Shown: piece after piece, positions 24,804 through 38,057 of the stretch | Position numbering within the stretch: the stretch's first letter is position 1 | How the letters are laid out: the number at the start of each line of letters is the position of its first letter | Assembly: GCA_963556695.1 (NCBI GenBank) | Contig: CAUWAG010000003.1 | Coordinates: 6,324,001-6,388,000 of the forward strand | Direction: 5' to 3' | Origin: Anthostomella pinea | Taxonomy: Eukaryota; Ascomycota; Sordariomycetes; Xylariales; Xylariaceae | DNA length: 64,000 nt | The notes under the pieces: model-generated | The model's database searches: none | The model's input: the letters and a program-made list of their open reading frames with translations, nothing else | What the model was told of the DNA's origin: nothing | Position numbers and translations under genes: made by a program

Positions 24804-27800
24804 ATGGCACGCAACATTCGCCAACAAGCTCTGCAGAAGATTGCCGCGCTTTCTGCTTCGAGCTCGACTACGGCCTTCGATAGATCCGATCTCGACCGTT
24901 TATGTAGAGCTACGACCAGCTACGGAAAGGGCAAGGACACCCCCAATGGATCTGCGAGGGGCCACCACTCGTCTCTAGCTCGGGTTCCCATGGTAATGTT
25001 GACCAGCTCGCGTGGCCGACTCCAAGTGCTGACTTTTTCGTAGAGCATACGAGAATTCGAAGTCCTCATCGCCCTATGTAAAGCCGCGCCCCTGGTCCAG
25101 AGCAGCCAAAGTGCCCAGAAGCTAGTCAACCAGCTGATCCCATACGTCCACGAATCCCACGCGCAGACCTTCGTTCCTTCGCCCACCTTCAACAAGATCG
25201 AGCCTTCGCCGAATGAAGCACTGGCTCTGAGCCTTACTGCCGCGCTTCTCTCTCTGGGAAACAGATACGATAGCCTGCACGAGACTGTGTCCGACAACAT
25301 CTGGAACTTCTTGGCTGCTGTACGAACAGCCATACAGGGGATAGTCCAACCTAAGACTGAGGAATATGTGGAACCAAGTCTCGAAGATGCTATCCGGACC
25401 GTGACAATAGCCATTTCCCTGCTGGGGTTCTTGGATGCTGCCTCAGCTCAAACTGATTTCTGGAGGACTGGCGGTAGACTGGCTCTCATCCAGAGACTCC
25501 GTAACCTGCTTTCCGTCCCCTTCCTCACTGCCGTCGATGGTGCATTATCTGTCATACGCAACGCTGATGTTACGGACCGTACTGCCAAGGAGTGGAAGAG
25601 ATGCCTTCGACATTACGCACACCAAGGACGACCTCTTGGGCCCATGTTACTACAGCGAAGCTTCATGTGGTTGTTGGTCTCTGCAACGTCGCTTCTAATT
25701 GGCGATGTCAAGGTCTTGAAGACTTCTCACGTCCTTGATATGCTGATGTCTCGAGAGGGTCTTTTGAGACCGGGCTCTCCCAATAGCCCGGATGCCGACT
25801 TTCGATCGATCGAAATGTACGCCAGCATTGCCCAGGAAGAGATGGAACGTCTCGAGGCCGGCGATGACTATCTTCAACTGGGCTCTGTCTCCCAGCAACG
25901 ACTGGCATGTGATGTAAAGGCTTCTGCCATTATCAGCTTCCTGAACTGTTCTGTGCTGAACGAGGATGCGGCTGATCCGGATCTTCTCATGGGCTGGCTG
26001 CAAGAAACATTGGACAATACGACCCAGATGTTCGACGAGACTTTGGCCTCTGCTGTGCTCCGCTCGATGGCTATTCTGTCCAGATTGTCACCAACTTTCG
26101 CCCCTATAGTGATCCGTCTTCTCCCTCGGTTCATTGTTCAAACTTCACCTTCGAGTCACACTGTCGCGATAGCATCGAAATGCCTGGCATTCTCTTTGAA
26201 TACGCTTTCGCACGATGCCGTCATCTCGACTCTGTATACCTTGGGCAATGTGCTTAGCCCAAGCACCGACCAGAATGGGACCAATGGGACCAATGGTACA
26301 AACGGCGACATGGTGCCTGATGGAACTGGCCTGTCCAACATCTACCACGGACGGCAGTCTACGGGGAGTTCCATCTCGTTGCAGGTTGAGGGCGAGGAGG
26401 ACACCACGGTGATCTATTCAAACATCGTCCTGGCCATCTGCAGCATTGCAAAGACGTGCAATGATGAGAAGATTACGGCGCTTGCGCAGTCTATGCTTCT
26501 GCAGAAATTGACCAAGGTGAACCAGGCTGTCGACTCACAAATCGTCGTGGGAGCGAGTGTCTTGTCTTTGAGTGGAGGGCAGCTCGAGCTCCGATCCCTA
26601 CTTCGACTGTACTCGAGAATTTCTCATACAGCCTTAGCCGACGATAACACCGTGGTCCTCGAAGCTGTAAGTCTCACATTGCAGTATTGGTTGTCCAAAA
26701 TCTAATTCGGACAAGGTCACAAAAGCTCGAAATCATATCTCAGCAAATGTCAAGCGTGGTTCGCCTCTGTTCGATATCTACCTCGAGTACATACTGGAAG
26801 AGTTGATTTCCAAGGGCGATGTGCATCAATCTCATCACATGAAAGAGTCTGATGTCGAGTTTGCAGCGCGTGAAATCGCTCAACTCCTCCAGCCACTTTC
26901 GATTTTGATGTCGACGCATGATTTCGCTTCTGAACTCCCTGGCCAGGACGATGACAGCCATAGTCTGATCCGCGACGCTTGGTTTAACATTGTCGTACAC
27001 GGTTTTACTCCATCGACCGATAGGGGCAAGAAGTACATCAACGAGTTGCGCATTATGGCGATCCATTCGCCGCCCCTAGTCGCGGAGCAGCGAGGGGAAC
27101 AGATTGAGAGCGATATCGAGCTCAACACTGTTCTTCGCCGAGCGAACACTCCCGATCGAGAGGCCAAGCAGAAGAAGCAACTTTCGACTCTCATACCGTC
27201 CAAGGCATCTGATGTCAGGGGATTGAGCTACAGGAAAGTCATGTTCTTGCAGGCAGCGCACTTGGTCGAGGGTCTACGGGCCGACTCTGGTGACTGTACC
27301 AAGGCTTTATCTTACTTCCTGGAGCCCAGCATGCGCAAAGAAGACGTTCGCAGCGTCATGGAAGGTATCACGACAGCTGTCATGGAGCGGTACATGGCTA
27401 AAATATTCGAGGCCAAGCTCCCAATATTCTCTGCGCACTATGCTGCTTCACAGCTTGCAGCAATATTATGCAGCTGCTGTCATCGAATCCAGCGCGTACA
27501 GCAAGCCGCGTTCATTTGTGCTGACAAGTTCATTCGGGATGTTCCCTCAGCTCTCTGCCAGAAGTCATCGCTCTTCGCGCTTTTGGAACTGCTATCACTC
27601 ATGTGGTTGAGCTGCCTTGAAGCCGAAACGGAGATGTACGAACCGCGATCAGTTTTCACTTCCAAACTAGGCAACGTCACCCTCGAGCTTTCAGATGACT
27701 ATGCTTTCAGAAAAGCTACCCTCAACAACTTATACAAGCGAGCCAAGGTATGGGTCTCGCTTGTAATCAACCTCGCCCCCGCCGATGTGAAAGGGCTGCT

Positions 27801-30800
27801 CCAGACGTACCTGTCCGAGTTCGACGACGAAGGTGCATATGGACACATGTCTCTTGGGCGATCATTTGCGATGGAGATGGGTTCAATCATTCCGTCTACT
27901 GATCAGAGATTGACTTCGCTGGACCCTGTTGGCGAGACCACTATCAATACCGCGTCCGACTTCGTTGCTCAATACACCACTCGCCAGGAGTACCGATATG
28001 GCGAAGCATTGCCGAGCCATGGCATGGACTTGGTTAACGCTATGCCAATTGTTAGAAGAGATTCATTCGTCAAGTCCGCGCCATCGAATCGTGCCAATGC
28101 TGTGTCTGCCCTGGCTCACGTTGAGTCTCGACTTACCGGAAAGAAGGTCACGCCTCTCAGCGATGTGAGAGACATACTCAGACGCGCAGCAGCATTACTA
28201 TGTCGCAGCGTGAAGGACGAGAGTGCCATCACCCACTATCTTGTTAGCATACCGTTCAGAATATTCACCAAGCAATCCATTAAGTTTGGAGTGTCTCTTT
28301 GGTTGGGTGTCATGAACGAGAATCCGAGGATGGAGTCTCGCATACTCGCCGAGATCGCTCAACAATGGGAGATTACCATTCAAAGGAGACTCGGTCTCTT
28401 CAACCCGGCTTTCATGTAAGTTGCTTCTGGCCAGGGGCTTATCCTATCTATACTAATCAATCTAGGCACCCGGATCCATTCTTCTTGAGGGAAGAGTTCG
28501 CTCCCAGTGACAACGAGGGTCTTGCGAAGCGACGACAGATGATCCACAACCTACTCGCTCCGCATACTCGTCTCATGCAGTTCTTCAGCAGCCATTTCAA
28601 TGCGACTCGGTTGGGAAGCCCCGATACCCAACGGGTATTTCTCCGCATGCTTGATTTGACACTTGATGCTCTCAAGCGCGCGATTTCCCATCCCATGGCT
28701 AGAGAGCTCCGTCTACGAATTATTCTGTTCAGCTTGAGGGTCCTGCGCGTCAGTGGAGCTGCCGGGACGATGTCCCAGTGGCGTCTCAAGGACAAGATCC
28801 TTTCCGCTGGATTGAGCTGGTTCAAATATGCCCCAAAGTGGTCTTTTGGTAGCAACATTCTGCAGTTGAAGACCGAGGTTCAGCTCATTGGAGATGTCAT
28901 GACCGGACTGAAGGCCGTGTCTCACGTAGCTGCCCATGCTGTGGGTAGTTTTAAGACTCTAGTCCAGAAGGAGGCGCTGCTCGAGATCCTGCTCGAAAGC
29001 GAACAAGCCAGGTTGAACGTTTGGGTCCATCCGATGCGCGATCCCCACAATCAGCGACCAGCGATCATGACGCGCCATGGTATAGCAACACTGGAGGTAT
29101 GTATTCTGTCGAATAACTGCGGTCTTTCCCCCGCTGACTTTCAAGGCTACTCTAAAACCACTCATCCGCGTGGCTTGGGCTGAATCACCCTCGTTGGCTA
29201 TTGAGCTTGTGAATAGGTTCTCAATTCCCAGCGTACACGCCGATGTCCGCTGGCTTTTGTTGAATTTCCCGGCGAAGGCGATTTGTGAGCCTGAAGCCCT
29301 GCCGATCTTGCTTGGTGACGAACTGCCACAGGATGTGCGATTCCAGCTAAAGGTAATGTCATCTGTGCTGTCATGGCAAACGTTGCTAAACTCCTCTAGT
29401 ACCTGCTATTCTGGACACCTGTCAACCCCGTTACCGCTGTCACCTACTTCTTACCAGCGTACCGGAATCACCCCTTCCTCATTCAGTACGCTATGAGATC
29501 GCTGGAGCATCACCCTGTGGATGTCACTTTTTTCTACGTGCCTCAAATCGTACAGAGTCTCCGTTTTGACGCACTCGGCTATGTTGAACGATACATCGTT
29601 GAAACAGCTCAGTTCTCTCAGTTGTTTGCACACCAAATCATCTGGAATATGAAGGCAAACTCATACAAGGATGATGATGCTACTATCGTAAGTCAGCGTG
29701 TGTATGCCTTTTGTTTCCCCGGCTAATAGTGAACCAGCCTGACGAGATCAAGCCTGCTCTTGATAAGGTGATGGCAAAGATGGTCAGCAGCTTCTCAGGT
29801 GAAGACAAGAGCTTCTTCGAGAGAGAATTCGCGTTCTTCGACGAGGTTACAGATATATCCGGCAAGCTGAAGCCGCTGATCAAGCGTCCAAAGGAGGAAA
29901 AGAAGCAGAAGATTGAAGAGGAGCTGCGAAAGATCCAAGTCGAGGTCGGCGTCTACCTTCCGAGTAACCCCGACGGCGTGGTCATCGGTATTGATAGGAA
30001 GTCGGGCAAGCCACTTCAGTCCCATGCAAAGGCACCGTTCATGGCAACCTTCCGGATCAAGAAGGCTAAAGGTGGCGTGGAAGAGACGGAAGATGTGGCC
30101 CAAGAAATGAACAAGACCGGCGAGCAGCCTGCTGATACTATGATTGAGGTTTGGCAGAGCGCCATCTTCAAGGTAGGAGATGACTGTCGGCAGGACGTGC
30201 TCGCGTTGCAGATGATTGCCGCATTTCGCGGCATTTTCCACAACGTTGGACTCGATGTATATGTGTTCCCGTACCGCGTTACTGCAACTGCCCCTGGTTG
30301 TGGTGTCATCGACGTCCTGCCCAACTCCATCTCGCGAGACATGGTTGGTCGCGAAGCCGTCAACGGGCTCTACGAGTATTTCATCAGCAAGTACGGCAAC
30401 GAAGACTCGCTTCGCTTCCAGCACGCGCGCAACAATTTCGTCAAGAGCATGGCGGCATACAGCATCATCTCATTCATACTGCAGTTCAAGGACCGCCACA
30501 ACGGCAACATCATGATTGACGACGCTGGCCACATCCTACACATCGACTTCGGGTTCTGCTTCGACATCGCGCCGGGCGGCGTCAAGTTCGAGCGCGCCCC
30601 CTTCAAGCTCACCAACGAGATGCTGCTGGTCATGGGAGGCAGCACAGACCACCAGGCCTTCAAGTGGTTCGAGGAGCTGTGCGTCAAGGCCTTCCTCGCC
30701 TGCCGGCCCTACGCCGACAAGCTCAGCCAGATGGTGCTGCTGATGATGGGCAGTGGCCTGCCGTGCTTCAAGCCCGAGACGGTGACGCACTTTCGCCAGC

Positions 30801-30931
30801 GCTTCGTGCTCGAGCGCAACGAGCGCGAGGCCGCCGAGTTTGTGCGCGACCTGGTCAAGAAGAGCGCCGGGTCTTACAGCACCATGGTCTACGACCAGTT
30901 CCAGCTCATGACTAATGGGATCCCTTACTAG
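24804..30931 (+). CDS. stt4: Phosphatidylinositol 4-kinase alpha, Stt4 type
   Basis: A 1943-aa kinase that makes PI4P at the plasma membrane. Seven exons: 24804-24992, 25044-26666, 26716-28415, 28466-29096, 29146-29352, 29400-29687 and 29738-30931. All introns are 47-51 nt, GT..AG, and the frame closes exactly. The first two thirds are alpha-solenoid. A PIK accessory helical domain lies around residues 1350-1540 (PLIRVAWAESPSLAIELVNR .. YLLFWTPVNPVTAVTYFLPA). The C-terminal catalytic domain has the binding and catalytic blocks FKVGDDCRQDVLALQMI, the catalytic loop FKDRHNGNIMID (about residue 1799) and the activation loop HIDFGFCFDIAPGG. It ends QLMTNGIPY. A hydrophilic Asn/Gly/Thr repeat (NGTNGTNGTNG) sits about residue 475. 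Length, order and motifs match Stt4; Pik1 (PI4K beta) is much shorter. Confidence 0.96.
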
Positions 30932-32122
30932 AAGGGAACCTTGGTTGTGATATCAGCTGGGGTGAGAGGCGAGGAGGTTCTTGGTATTGTCACTTGTTAC
31001 ATACTCCATACATACGGTAGAATTATCTGAACATTCGTAATTGAAATACAGTCCTCTGTCTAGGTCCCCATGCAGTTGATTCGTAACCTTTTCGATATTC
31101 AAATGGGCTTAGGGCCAATTCGCAGTACGATGTTGAAGGGAATTATGGTTGAATTTGGCGAGTCTTATTCTATAAGAGCTCTCCCTTGCCTGATGCCTGG
31201 AGTAATCCGGGCCTTGCCCATCGGCAACCCAGCTGCATGGTTTCGCAGGTAGATAGTCAGTCAGTTCCCCCTTGGTAACTACCCCGAGGGCGGTGTCGTG
31301 CTCTCTTGGTTGGGCTTGGGGTTGGGCTTCGGCAGGCCGCTCATGTCGTATCCGCTGCGTGCCATCTTGTCGGCTTCTGAAGTACTCCTGGATCGATGCG
31401 CACAGGAGAAAGTCTGGCTTACGGGGTTATGTTGCTTGCGAGGACGTGAGTGACGTTTGTGCTGTGGCTGTAGGTCGACATCTAAGGAGGGTAAAGGAGG
31501 GATTTGGTCCTATTTGTATACTGGCCTTGTGGGATCGCGCGTTTAGGCGTGTCAAAGAGGCTATCCTTTAGAGGCCGAAGAACAGTCGAGTTGTTATTTC
31601 TTGTTGTTGCCCTTCGTTGTTGCTACTGCTCTGGGTTTTCAGGGGTGTTCAAAGGACAAATAGGCACTGACCCGGGGTGTCCAGGGGTGCGACTGGGTCA
31701 CGACAAAGCTTGCTTGGTGGAAGCTGTTGACCGGGTGTCAAGCAAGATAAAGATGATGTTGCAAAGAGTAGTTGCTGTTGAATCTTGGTCCTAGTCAATC
31801 ATATCCTCCACATCATCGATACTATCTCTCAATCTGCTGGGCCGAAAATACGAAGTCTGGCCCTCTGGAACACATCTTCCCTCTCTTCCGCAGTATTGTA
31901 ACCCAACGTCGAGTCCTGGGGCTTTTCATCGCCTACTTCCTCGTCGACTTCCTCCTGTACAGGGTGTATGACTCTCCTGCCCTGTGAGTGTGAAGTACCC
32001 GATCCTGTCAGCCTGTGTGGCGCGGCTATCCTCCGAGAACTCAACCCTGTTGACTTTTGGCTTTGTGCTAGTGGTGGATATAGGTAGTCCACTGGGGCGT
32101 GCTCGCTGGAACTCCTCGTGAA
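30932..32122. other. Intergenic region, no gene seen
   Basis: About 1.2 kb downstream of stt4 before the first broken gene of the repeat-rich compartment. Short ORFs only, none recognisable. Confidence 0.5.
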
Positions 32123-35100
32123 TCAAGATGGCGACGCCGTAGAATGTGGACTCGGGGCGGTTGTGTATGGAATCGGGATGGTACCATATGATGACCCCGT
32201 GGAAATTGAACCCGGGGGAGCCTTGTATGGAATTGGGGTGCCATAATATGTCCCCTGATTCAACTCTCGTTCGTGGACAGGTTCGGGCTTAGAGAACGTC
32301 TCTGTGGACTGGTCCCAGACTATACCCTTCATTTGATCCGGCCCAGCCGGTTGAGACCGACTGTGCCGTGCAGCACTTTGACTTGATTGAGTGGGATATT
32401 CCTCAGGTCTTTCCTTCATCCGGTTCACGTCCCGATTTTGAGTCCCTGACTCCAGCGGGGATTTGCTACTAGGGTCGAGGTGCGTTTTGATTTCAAGTCC
32501 TTGTTCTCTCAGCTGACGGTTTTCAGCCTCTAACAACTTGATACGTTCCTGCAGCGCTTGTATATCCCTGGGGACATCACCACCTGACGAAGATCGCCCC
32601 TTGCCCATATACCCGGCTCTTGTGTCAGTGATCATGTCATTGATCTGTAGAAGCACTGCATCACGCTCCTTGACTTCTGCTGCTGGAGAAGACAGCCTGG
32701 ATGGGACCCTCAGGAATGTCTGTGGTACCCTCACAGCGGCAACACCGAGTTCGGGTGCTCCGGTCTGAAACTCTGCGGGTTTGTCTGAGATCCAGATGCC
32801 CTTCTCCTGCTCCGTCGCATCGTGGAAGCCCTGGGCGCGTTGGAGAGTGTTGACGTCCAGGTCCGTGACGTAGGACTTGCCGTCCGACAGCTGGACACGA
32901 ACCTCGTGCTCCGTCGAGAGCATCATGTCATCCTTGGCCAGAGGGTGAAGGCCGTCGAACACCGTCATTACCCGCTTCTTCATGGCCATCTGACCCTTGT
33001 CAAACCCCCATGACGACGGGAAGCCGCGTTGGTTCTTGCGACCCTTGATCTTCGCAGACGGAGGCACACCACCCCGCGAATGACTCATGCTCAAAGGTTT
33101 CCTATTGGCGTCTTCTAATCTCGCGCCTGAGGTAGTGGCATGGTGTAACCTATCTTCAGACAATGTCGCCGTAGTCTTCTCATCGTGCAGCTGATCCGTG
33201 AACTGCCGCGCATGCGATCCGCCGCCGCCATCAACACTCCCCTTTTGTAGGACAGGCGCTATCAACTGCTTGATTTGTTCATCTCTCTCATCAACGGCCT
33301 GCGCCAACTTCTTGAGGTCTTGTCGCAGAAGGTCGCACTGGTTCCTCCAGAAATCGGTTTCGGCTGTTGGGTAAGTCGGTGGATCTCGAAAGGCTTGCCG
33401 AGTCGGTGATACTCGAGGTTCATGATTGTAGGTCGAACCTGTCGTTGAGAATTCTCTGGAGAACCCTCTGTACGAGGACGCGGTGTCGTGAGTGAAGCTG
33501 GAGCTGAATACACTAGGAGGTCGTGTGCTGCTTGCCACGGTGAAAGCATCATCCTCCAACTTTATGGCGAAGGGTGAATACTCCGGTGGGAGATGCCATT
33601 TGGACTTGTCTTCATTGACCCTTGGCCGGGCTTCGAAATGGAGGCTCGCTCTACCGAAGCCCTTCCTGGGAAACGACGCCATCTTCTCCAGGGCAGGTCT
33701 CGCTGGACTGATAAAACACAGGCCGGTCTTGGGACTGCCGGCTACGACAAATCCAATAAGCTTTCCCGATTTCACACTGTAAGCCCAGCTGCCGCAATCG
33801 CCAGCACGAAGCGGCGTGTAGAGCCGGGCGCTTTAAAGTAGCTGAAAGCTCTCGGTTCCCGGTAATCTGGTATATACCGGCGTTTGAGATCGATGGCCTA
33901 TTATCTCGGGCTGGTGGGTTGTTTTGACCATGATGGAAGTGTCGCTCAAGTCGTCCTCGATCATAGAAGCCGGATAATCGGTAACCAGCCTCTCCATAGC
34001 AATCGCATTCTGAAAGAACTCGTGTGAGTCTGCCAACTCAGCCGTGACAGACGTCATCTTAACCAGGACGAAGTCCAGCTCTTGGTGAAAAGCAGCCACC
34101 CGCCCGACACGCTCACAAATATCGGGCACTGTGTCGTCAATGAAGTCAACCGGAGGCGTTGATGTAGGTTCCATAATCGTCCGATCAGATCCGGCTTCCT
34201 GGATGCTCAATTCAGATGATCGTAGCGAGTCCGATTTACCCAGCTGGCTGTCCTCGTTTTCTGAATCCTCGGACGACGTCCTGCTTCCAGGGCTTGTGAG
34301 CGTAGTCAATGCCTCAGAGCTTTCATCTGTATCGTCGCCCCAGTCCTCCACGCCAGTCATTTCGAAATCGTCAGAATCACTCGACGGATCGCTTTGGGGT
34401 TCAGGTAACTTGATTTCAGGGCTGTGAGAGCCTGCCGGGTGGACTGCATGGGCCGCCGTGAGATAGTAGTAACTACCTTCGTAGCTGAGGAGTCCTCCAC
34501 ATGTTGCCGAGCCCATATGATGGCCCGATGGAGTGTGAAAATAGATTTTCATGGGTTTCGACCATGATGGAGGTTGTAAGACACAAGCCTCAGAGGACAG
34601 CCAATTCAGTGCATCCTGGGCTGAGGAGAGTGCCAAATGACGCTCGATGTGGGCTTTGGCCGGAGTATATGGGTCATCTCCATCCGTCAGGTACCTCTGC
34701 AGTGTTCCAGGGCGACTCCACGGGAACTGTAGACTCTTGTTGGGAAGACTGAAGTCTGCGCCCATAGAAGAGCTGTCCTCGCCTGCTAGTTGCTGAAGGT
34801 CCTCGTACTCTGCCGCTAAAGAGCAGTGACCGATCTCGAAACCCGGGTGCTCAGCCATGATGGTCCTCGTCTTAATCATCTGGAAGGCTGCCTTCGACGC
34901 GCTTTGTCGCCAGATACGAGCATTATTGTAGGCTTGGTCTTCTGCGGGACCTTGCCGACCATGAACAAGGAGAAGCCGATGAACGAGTTTGACTCGGGTA
35001 GACAGTTTTCGAGACAGTTTTTGATCTTACCGGCGATCTGGCTCGTGAAAATATCTCGCGCAGGTCCATTTGCATCCCAGCACAGATATTTTCGCACCAG

Positions 35101-35289
35101 CAGTCCGCGGTATGGTCCGGTCGATGATGCAGCATAGGGCCAGCGGTCAGTCTGTGTCCTCCGGATCATCTGCATGATGTGATGGCCTCTGGTCGATGGG
35201 CGACCTACGGCAGGGCATTGCCTATGGACGTGTCCCCGTAAATTGACTGATGGGGGAGAATTGAGGGAAGCTGGAGAAAGCAAGATCAA
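32123..35289 (-). pseudogene. Broken chymotrypsin-like protease-domain gene with coiled-coil tail
   Basis: Three frames make one protein-like reading. Segment 35289 to about 34905 (KYLCWDANGPARDIFTSQIA .. KPTIMLVSGDKAR) shifts by one base into 34900-33836, which has a histidine motif GSATCGGLLSYEG, YYYLTAAHAVHP and an aspartate motif ELDFVLVKM. An in-frame TAA (33835-33833) follows TESFQLL; the same frame then continues TPLRAGDCGSWAYSVKSG and FVVAGSPKTGLCFISPA down to TGA 32125. This is the order of a trypsin-like triad, except that the nucleophile position of GDSGS is Cys (GDCGS). The long tail has two coiled coils (FWRNQCDLLRQDLKKLAQAV; IQALQERIKLLEAENRQLRE). One frameshift plus one stop argue for a pseudogene; assembly error is the alternative. 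The family is a fungal one of unknown role. Confidence 0.6.
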
Positions 35290-35540
35290 TCGACAATGTC
35301 AGCGACCACAAGAAACCCCGCTTATCCGATGAGGGGGGAGGCGCATCGACGACCCCTGTAGCTGAGTTGCACGAGGCAGTGCTACCTGTCAGCTTGCTCG
35401 AGTCGGCCTTGGTGGCGTGTACTGCCCCTTGTGCATGCAGGAGGCCTGCAGGCATCACAGAGCTTGCTTGATATCTTCCCATCTTGACTCCAGGTCTTGA
35501 TGCCGTGCTCTTCATTTCTTCCACAAGACACGACCATACC

Positions 35541-36619
35541 ATGACGGTGGCACTGGACTCCCCTTTGACTGGGACCATCAGTGAAGCGGTGAGAGACAGG
35601 CTTCTTGCCACACTATGGGGTCCTGCCAGCCCTAGCAGAGAAGACGCTCGATGCATGCACTCCTATTTCTCATATTACTCTTCGCAGTGCTACCAATTCC
35701 TCCACGATGGAGGGAGACATGTCTCTGTATCGACCCACGCCGATGTGATCGACGTTGTATCCATCATGCAGCAAGACAAGGATCGACACCGTGTTTATGA
35801 CGAAGTCGCCAGCAAATTCAGTCACCAGTCGAGTTCATACATCAAGATTGTCGACTTGTCGTTGGACCTCTGTAGCAGATTGACGTTGATGATGGACATT
35901 GGGGAACCGCCCCATGAAACTCAGGGTCCGAATACCATCCGCTGGGACTGCGGAACATAAGACAATTTACTGAGAAGTTCTACGGCGTGGGGACTAAGTT
36001 ACAGCCAGACAACTCCCAGCTCGGGAAGATCTTCACTGCCCTGAACTTGGGAAAGATCGGTGGGATGAAGATATCATGGACCAAGAACCTTGCGGACCAC
36101 TTACGGCTGGTGGATGACGATCGAACCATCTCCATCTTCCACTGCGTGGCCTTCCTGAGGTATCAGAAAAGGTCCGTGGATCGTCCAAGTCCTACGGGTA
36201 GAACTGACATTGCCTAGCACACAGCGCTCAGTATTTCCTGTCGGCTTCGTCGAAGAAACACTCCGGACGTTATCGCTGTTATTCCCTCAGAACGACACCC
36301 ATTCTCAGAACTGGCTTCGCTCTCAGATGAAAGCGCACGACCTTGACCCTTCACTCCTCGATTGTGGAAGTCTGCGCACACATGAGAGGAGATACGAGAG
36401 CTTCAACTTCTGGCATAATCGACTGGTCATTTTGAAGCAGGCACTCGACGAATCGAGACCACAGAACCTATCTCAGTGGTGGTACGATCGCCGCAACGGG
36501 GTTCAATGGTACACGTTCTGGATTGCTATACTCGTTTTTTTGTTACTATTTTCTTTGGGCTGGTGCAGAGCTTGGAGGGCGCGCTTCAGGTCTGGCTCTC
36601 TTGGAAATCACTACAGTAA
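35541..36619 (+). pseudogene. Frameshifted fungal protein with C-terminal membrane anchor
   Basis: Belongs to a common fungal family of unknown function, known to me by the blocks LFPxGFxxETLRTLxLLFPQND and QWWYDRRNGVQWYTFWIAIL before a C-terminal transmembrane helix. Segment 1 (35541-35952) ends RWDCGT; a one-base loss near 35953 shifts to RQFTEKFYGVGTKLQPDNSQ and continues through ISWTKNLADHLRLVDDDRTI. A short intron (about 36173-36217) leads to SVFPVGFVEETLRTLSLLFP. A second shift lies in a run of seven T at 36535-36541: with one more T the frame would continue as the expected transmembrane end FFGLVQSLEGALQVWLSW to TAA 36619. Two shifts suggest decay, although homopolymer sequencing error could explain the second. 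It is transcribed away from the protease-like locus. Confidence 0.6.
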
Positions 36620-37003
36620 GGCTGAAGCCAGAGGCTGAAATAGGGGTGGAACAACAAAGGGATGGCACTGTATATCTTAAAGAGCTCCACGCAGTACTTA
36701 GAGTTGCATGGCCCAATTATGGCTGGTTGGGTACCGTTGGGTCGAGCATCCAACTAGAGAGACGCCATCTCTCGAAGAGGCACAACCCTCAATATCTCTA
36801 TTACCAGGTACTTATCTCTGTATCTTCCAGTCTGATTCTAATTCCAATGCCTTGTATGACATGATGAGCCATTGCGCATGAGCAGCTAGCTCCGTATTAC
36901 ATACTGCATCGAAGTGACATCCTCATCCTCGGTGCGTGATGGTCCAGACAAGATGATATACCGCCATAACTCCCCCATGAGAGTCTGAGTACCACAGTAA
37001 CCC
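36620..37003. other. Intergenic region, no gene seen
   Basis: Spacer of about 380 bases between two gene remnants; nothing recognised. Confidence 0.4.
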
Positions 37004-37477
37004 TCAGAGGACCAAACCCAACTCCTTAATCAGAATATCTGCAGCCTTCTCACCGATGATCATGGCCGTGTGGCTGGTATGTGCAGCAAGGTTTGCAGGG
37101 CAGATGCTAAGATCAGCAACCTTGACCCCAGTGACACCGTGGACGTTCATGTTCGCGGCAACCACGCCTTTCCACTCTAGAGGCAACATTTTGCAGGTTC
37201 CCAGGGAATGCCAAGTAGAGGCGACGTTCTCACGCACCCACTGGTCAATGATAGCGTCGTCCTCGGCAGTGTATTTGATGTCTGGCATGTCTGAGGCAAG
37301 GGGCCTGTCGGTCTCAATGCACCTGGTGTCTGAATCCTCTGGGAAGGGTAGATGGGTAGGGGTCGCCTCTCCCCGGTACGTGCTCATGCGACGTGCAAGT
37401 TCGCGTTGCTTCTTGTACGCCCACCTACACGTTTGGACGTCGAAACATTCTGCATGGGAGAAAAATCCGGGGTTGCG
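37004..37477 (-). pseudogene. Alcohol oxidase (GMC family) C-terminal fragment
   Basis: Reading on the minus strand gives WAYKKQRELARRMSTYRGE, DIKYTAEDDAIIDQWVREN, VASTWHSLGTCKMLP and NVHGVTGVKVADLSICPANL, ending IGEKAADILIKELGLVL and TAA. These are the C-terminal blocks of fungal alcohol oxidases (GMC flavoproteins), including the catalytic His of TWHSLGTC. Upstream (about 37490) a stop follows directly, and the middle and N-terminal parts are missing at this place. Part of the expected PDFD-to-C-terminus region is also deleted between RCIETDRPL and DIKYTAED. A truncated remnant. Confidence 0.75.
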
Positions 37478-38057
37478 GTGTCACAGCTGTTGGTGTCGAC
37501 GAGCATGCGCGGGGTGATCTGGTGACGATAAAAGGCTTCGCGCTTGTGCAGTGGCGATGCATACTCTTTTCGACTCCGCACCGAGTCACAACCCTCGATA
37601 ACAAAGGGTCTCGAGAACAATGATGACCTGGTTTTGGTGCCTCGGAAGGCTCTGTTAGATCTTCTCGATGGTGCCATTGGAAGCCTCCAACTCACTGCAT
37701 GGTCCCTTGTCATTCTCGCTGTCATAGCACGTGCACCAACACACATGGGACAAGTCGCGTTCGCCCTCCTTTCAGCTGTGCATAACTCACTGACTTGTGA
37801 CGAGGCCAGCATGGACATATCCACAAGGAGTTCAGCTCTGGGTTGATTTATATTGTGGTCTCTCGTGTGAAGACATAACGAGCCATGTTCGAGATATCCC
37901 TTTGACCTGGAGAAACTGCAGCGATTACAGACGAAGAACTCGCTGGCACAATACCACTTACAGCGCTCGCACTTTGCCATTCAAAGCTCGAGAGTCAGGA
38001 CGTGGAGCACAAACATTGTCCGTTTCAGCCTGCGCGTTCCCGCTGTGCAGACTCTAT
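37478..38057. other. Degraded region between alcohol oxidase fragments
   Basis: No intact gene. On the plus strand near 37975-38045 the translation is weakly reminiscent of an alcohol-oxidase N-terminal segment (KARESGRGAQTLSVSACAF), so the N-terminal fragment may begin here in degraded form. The minus strand has a 198-codon ORF (37980-37387) without a recognisable domain. Confidence 0.35.

Noticed and set aside
36641..36864. Possible further exon of the anchored-protein pseudogene
   Set aside because: The reading after 36619 has no family motif and the expected protein ends with the membrane anchor.
37384..37980. 198-codon minus ORF with several Cys near its start, zinc-finger-like
   Set aside because: Cysteines do not form a known spacing, and the frame overlaps alcohol oxidase coding sequence in another frame.
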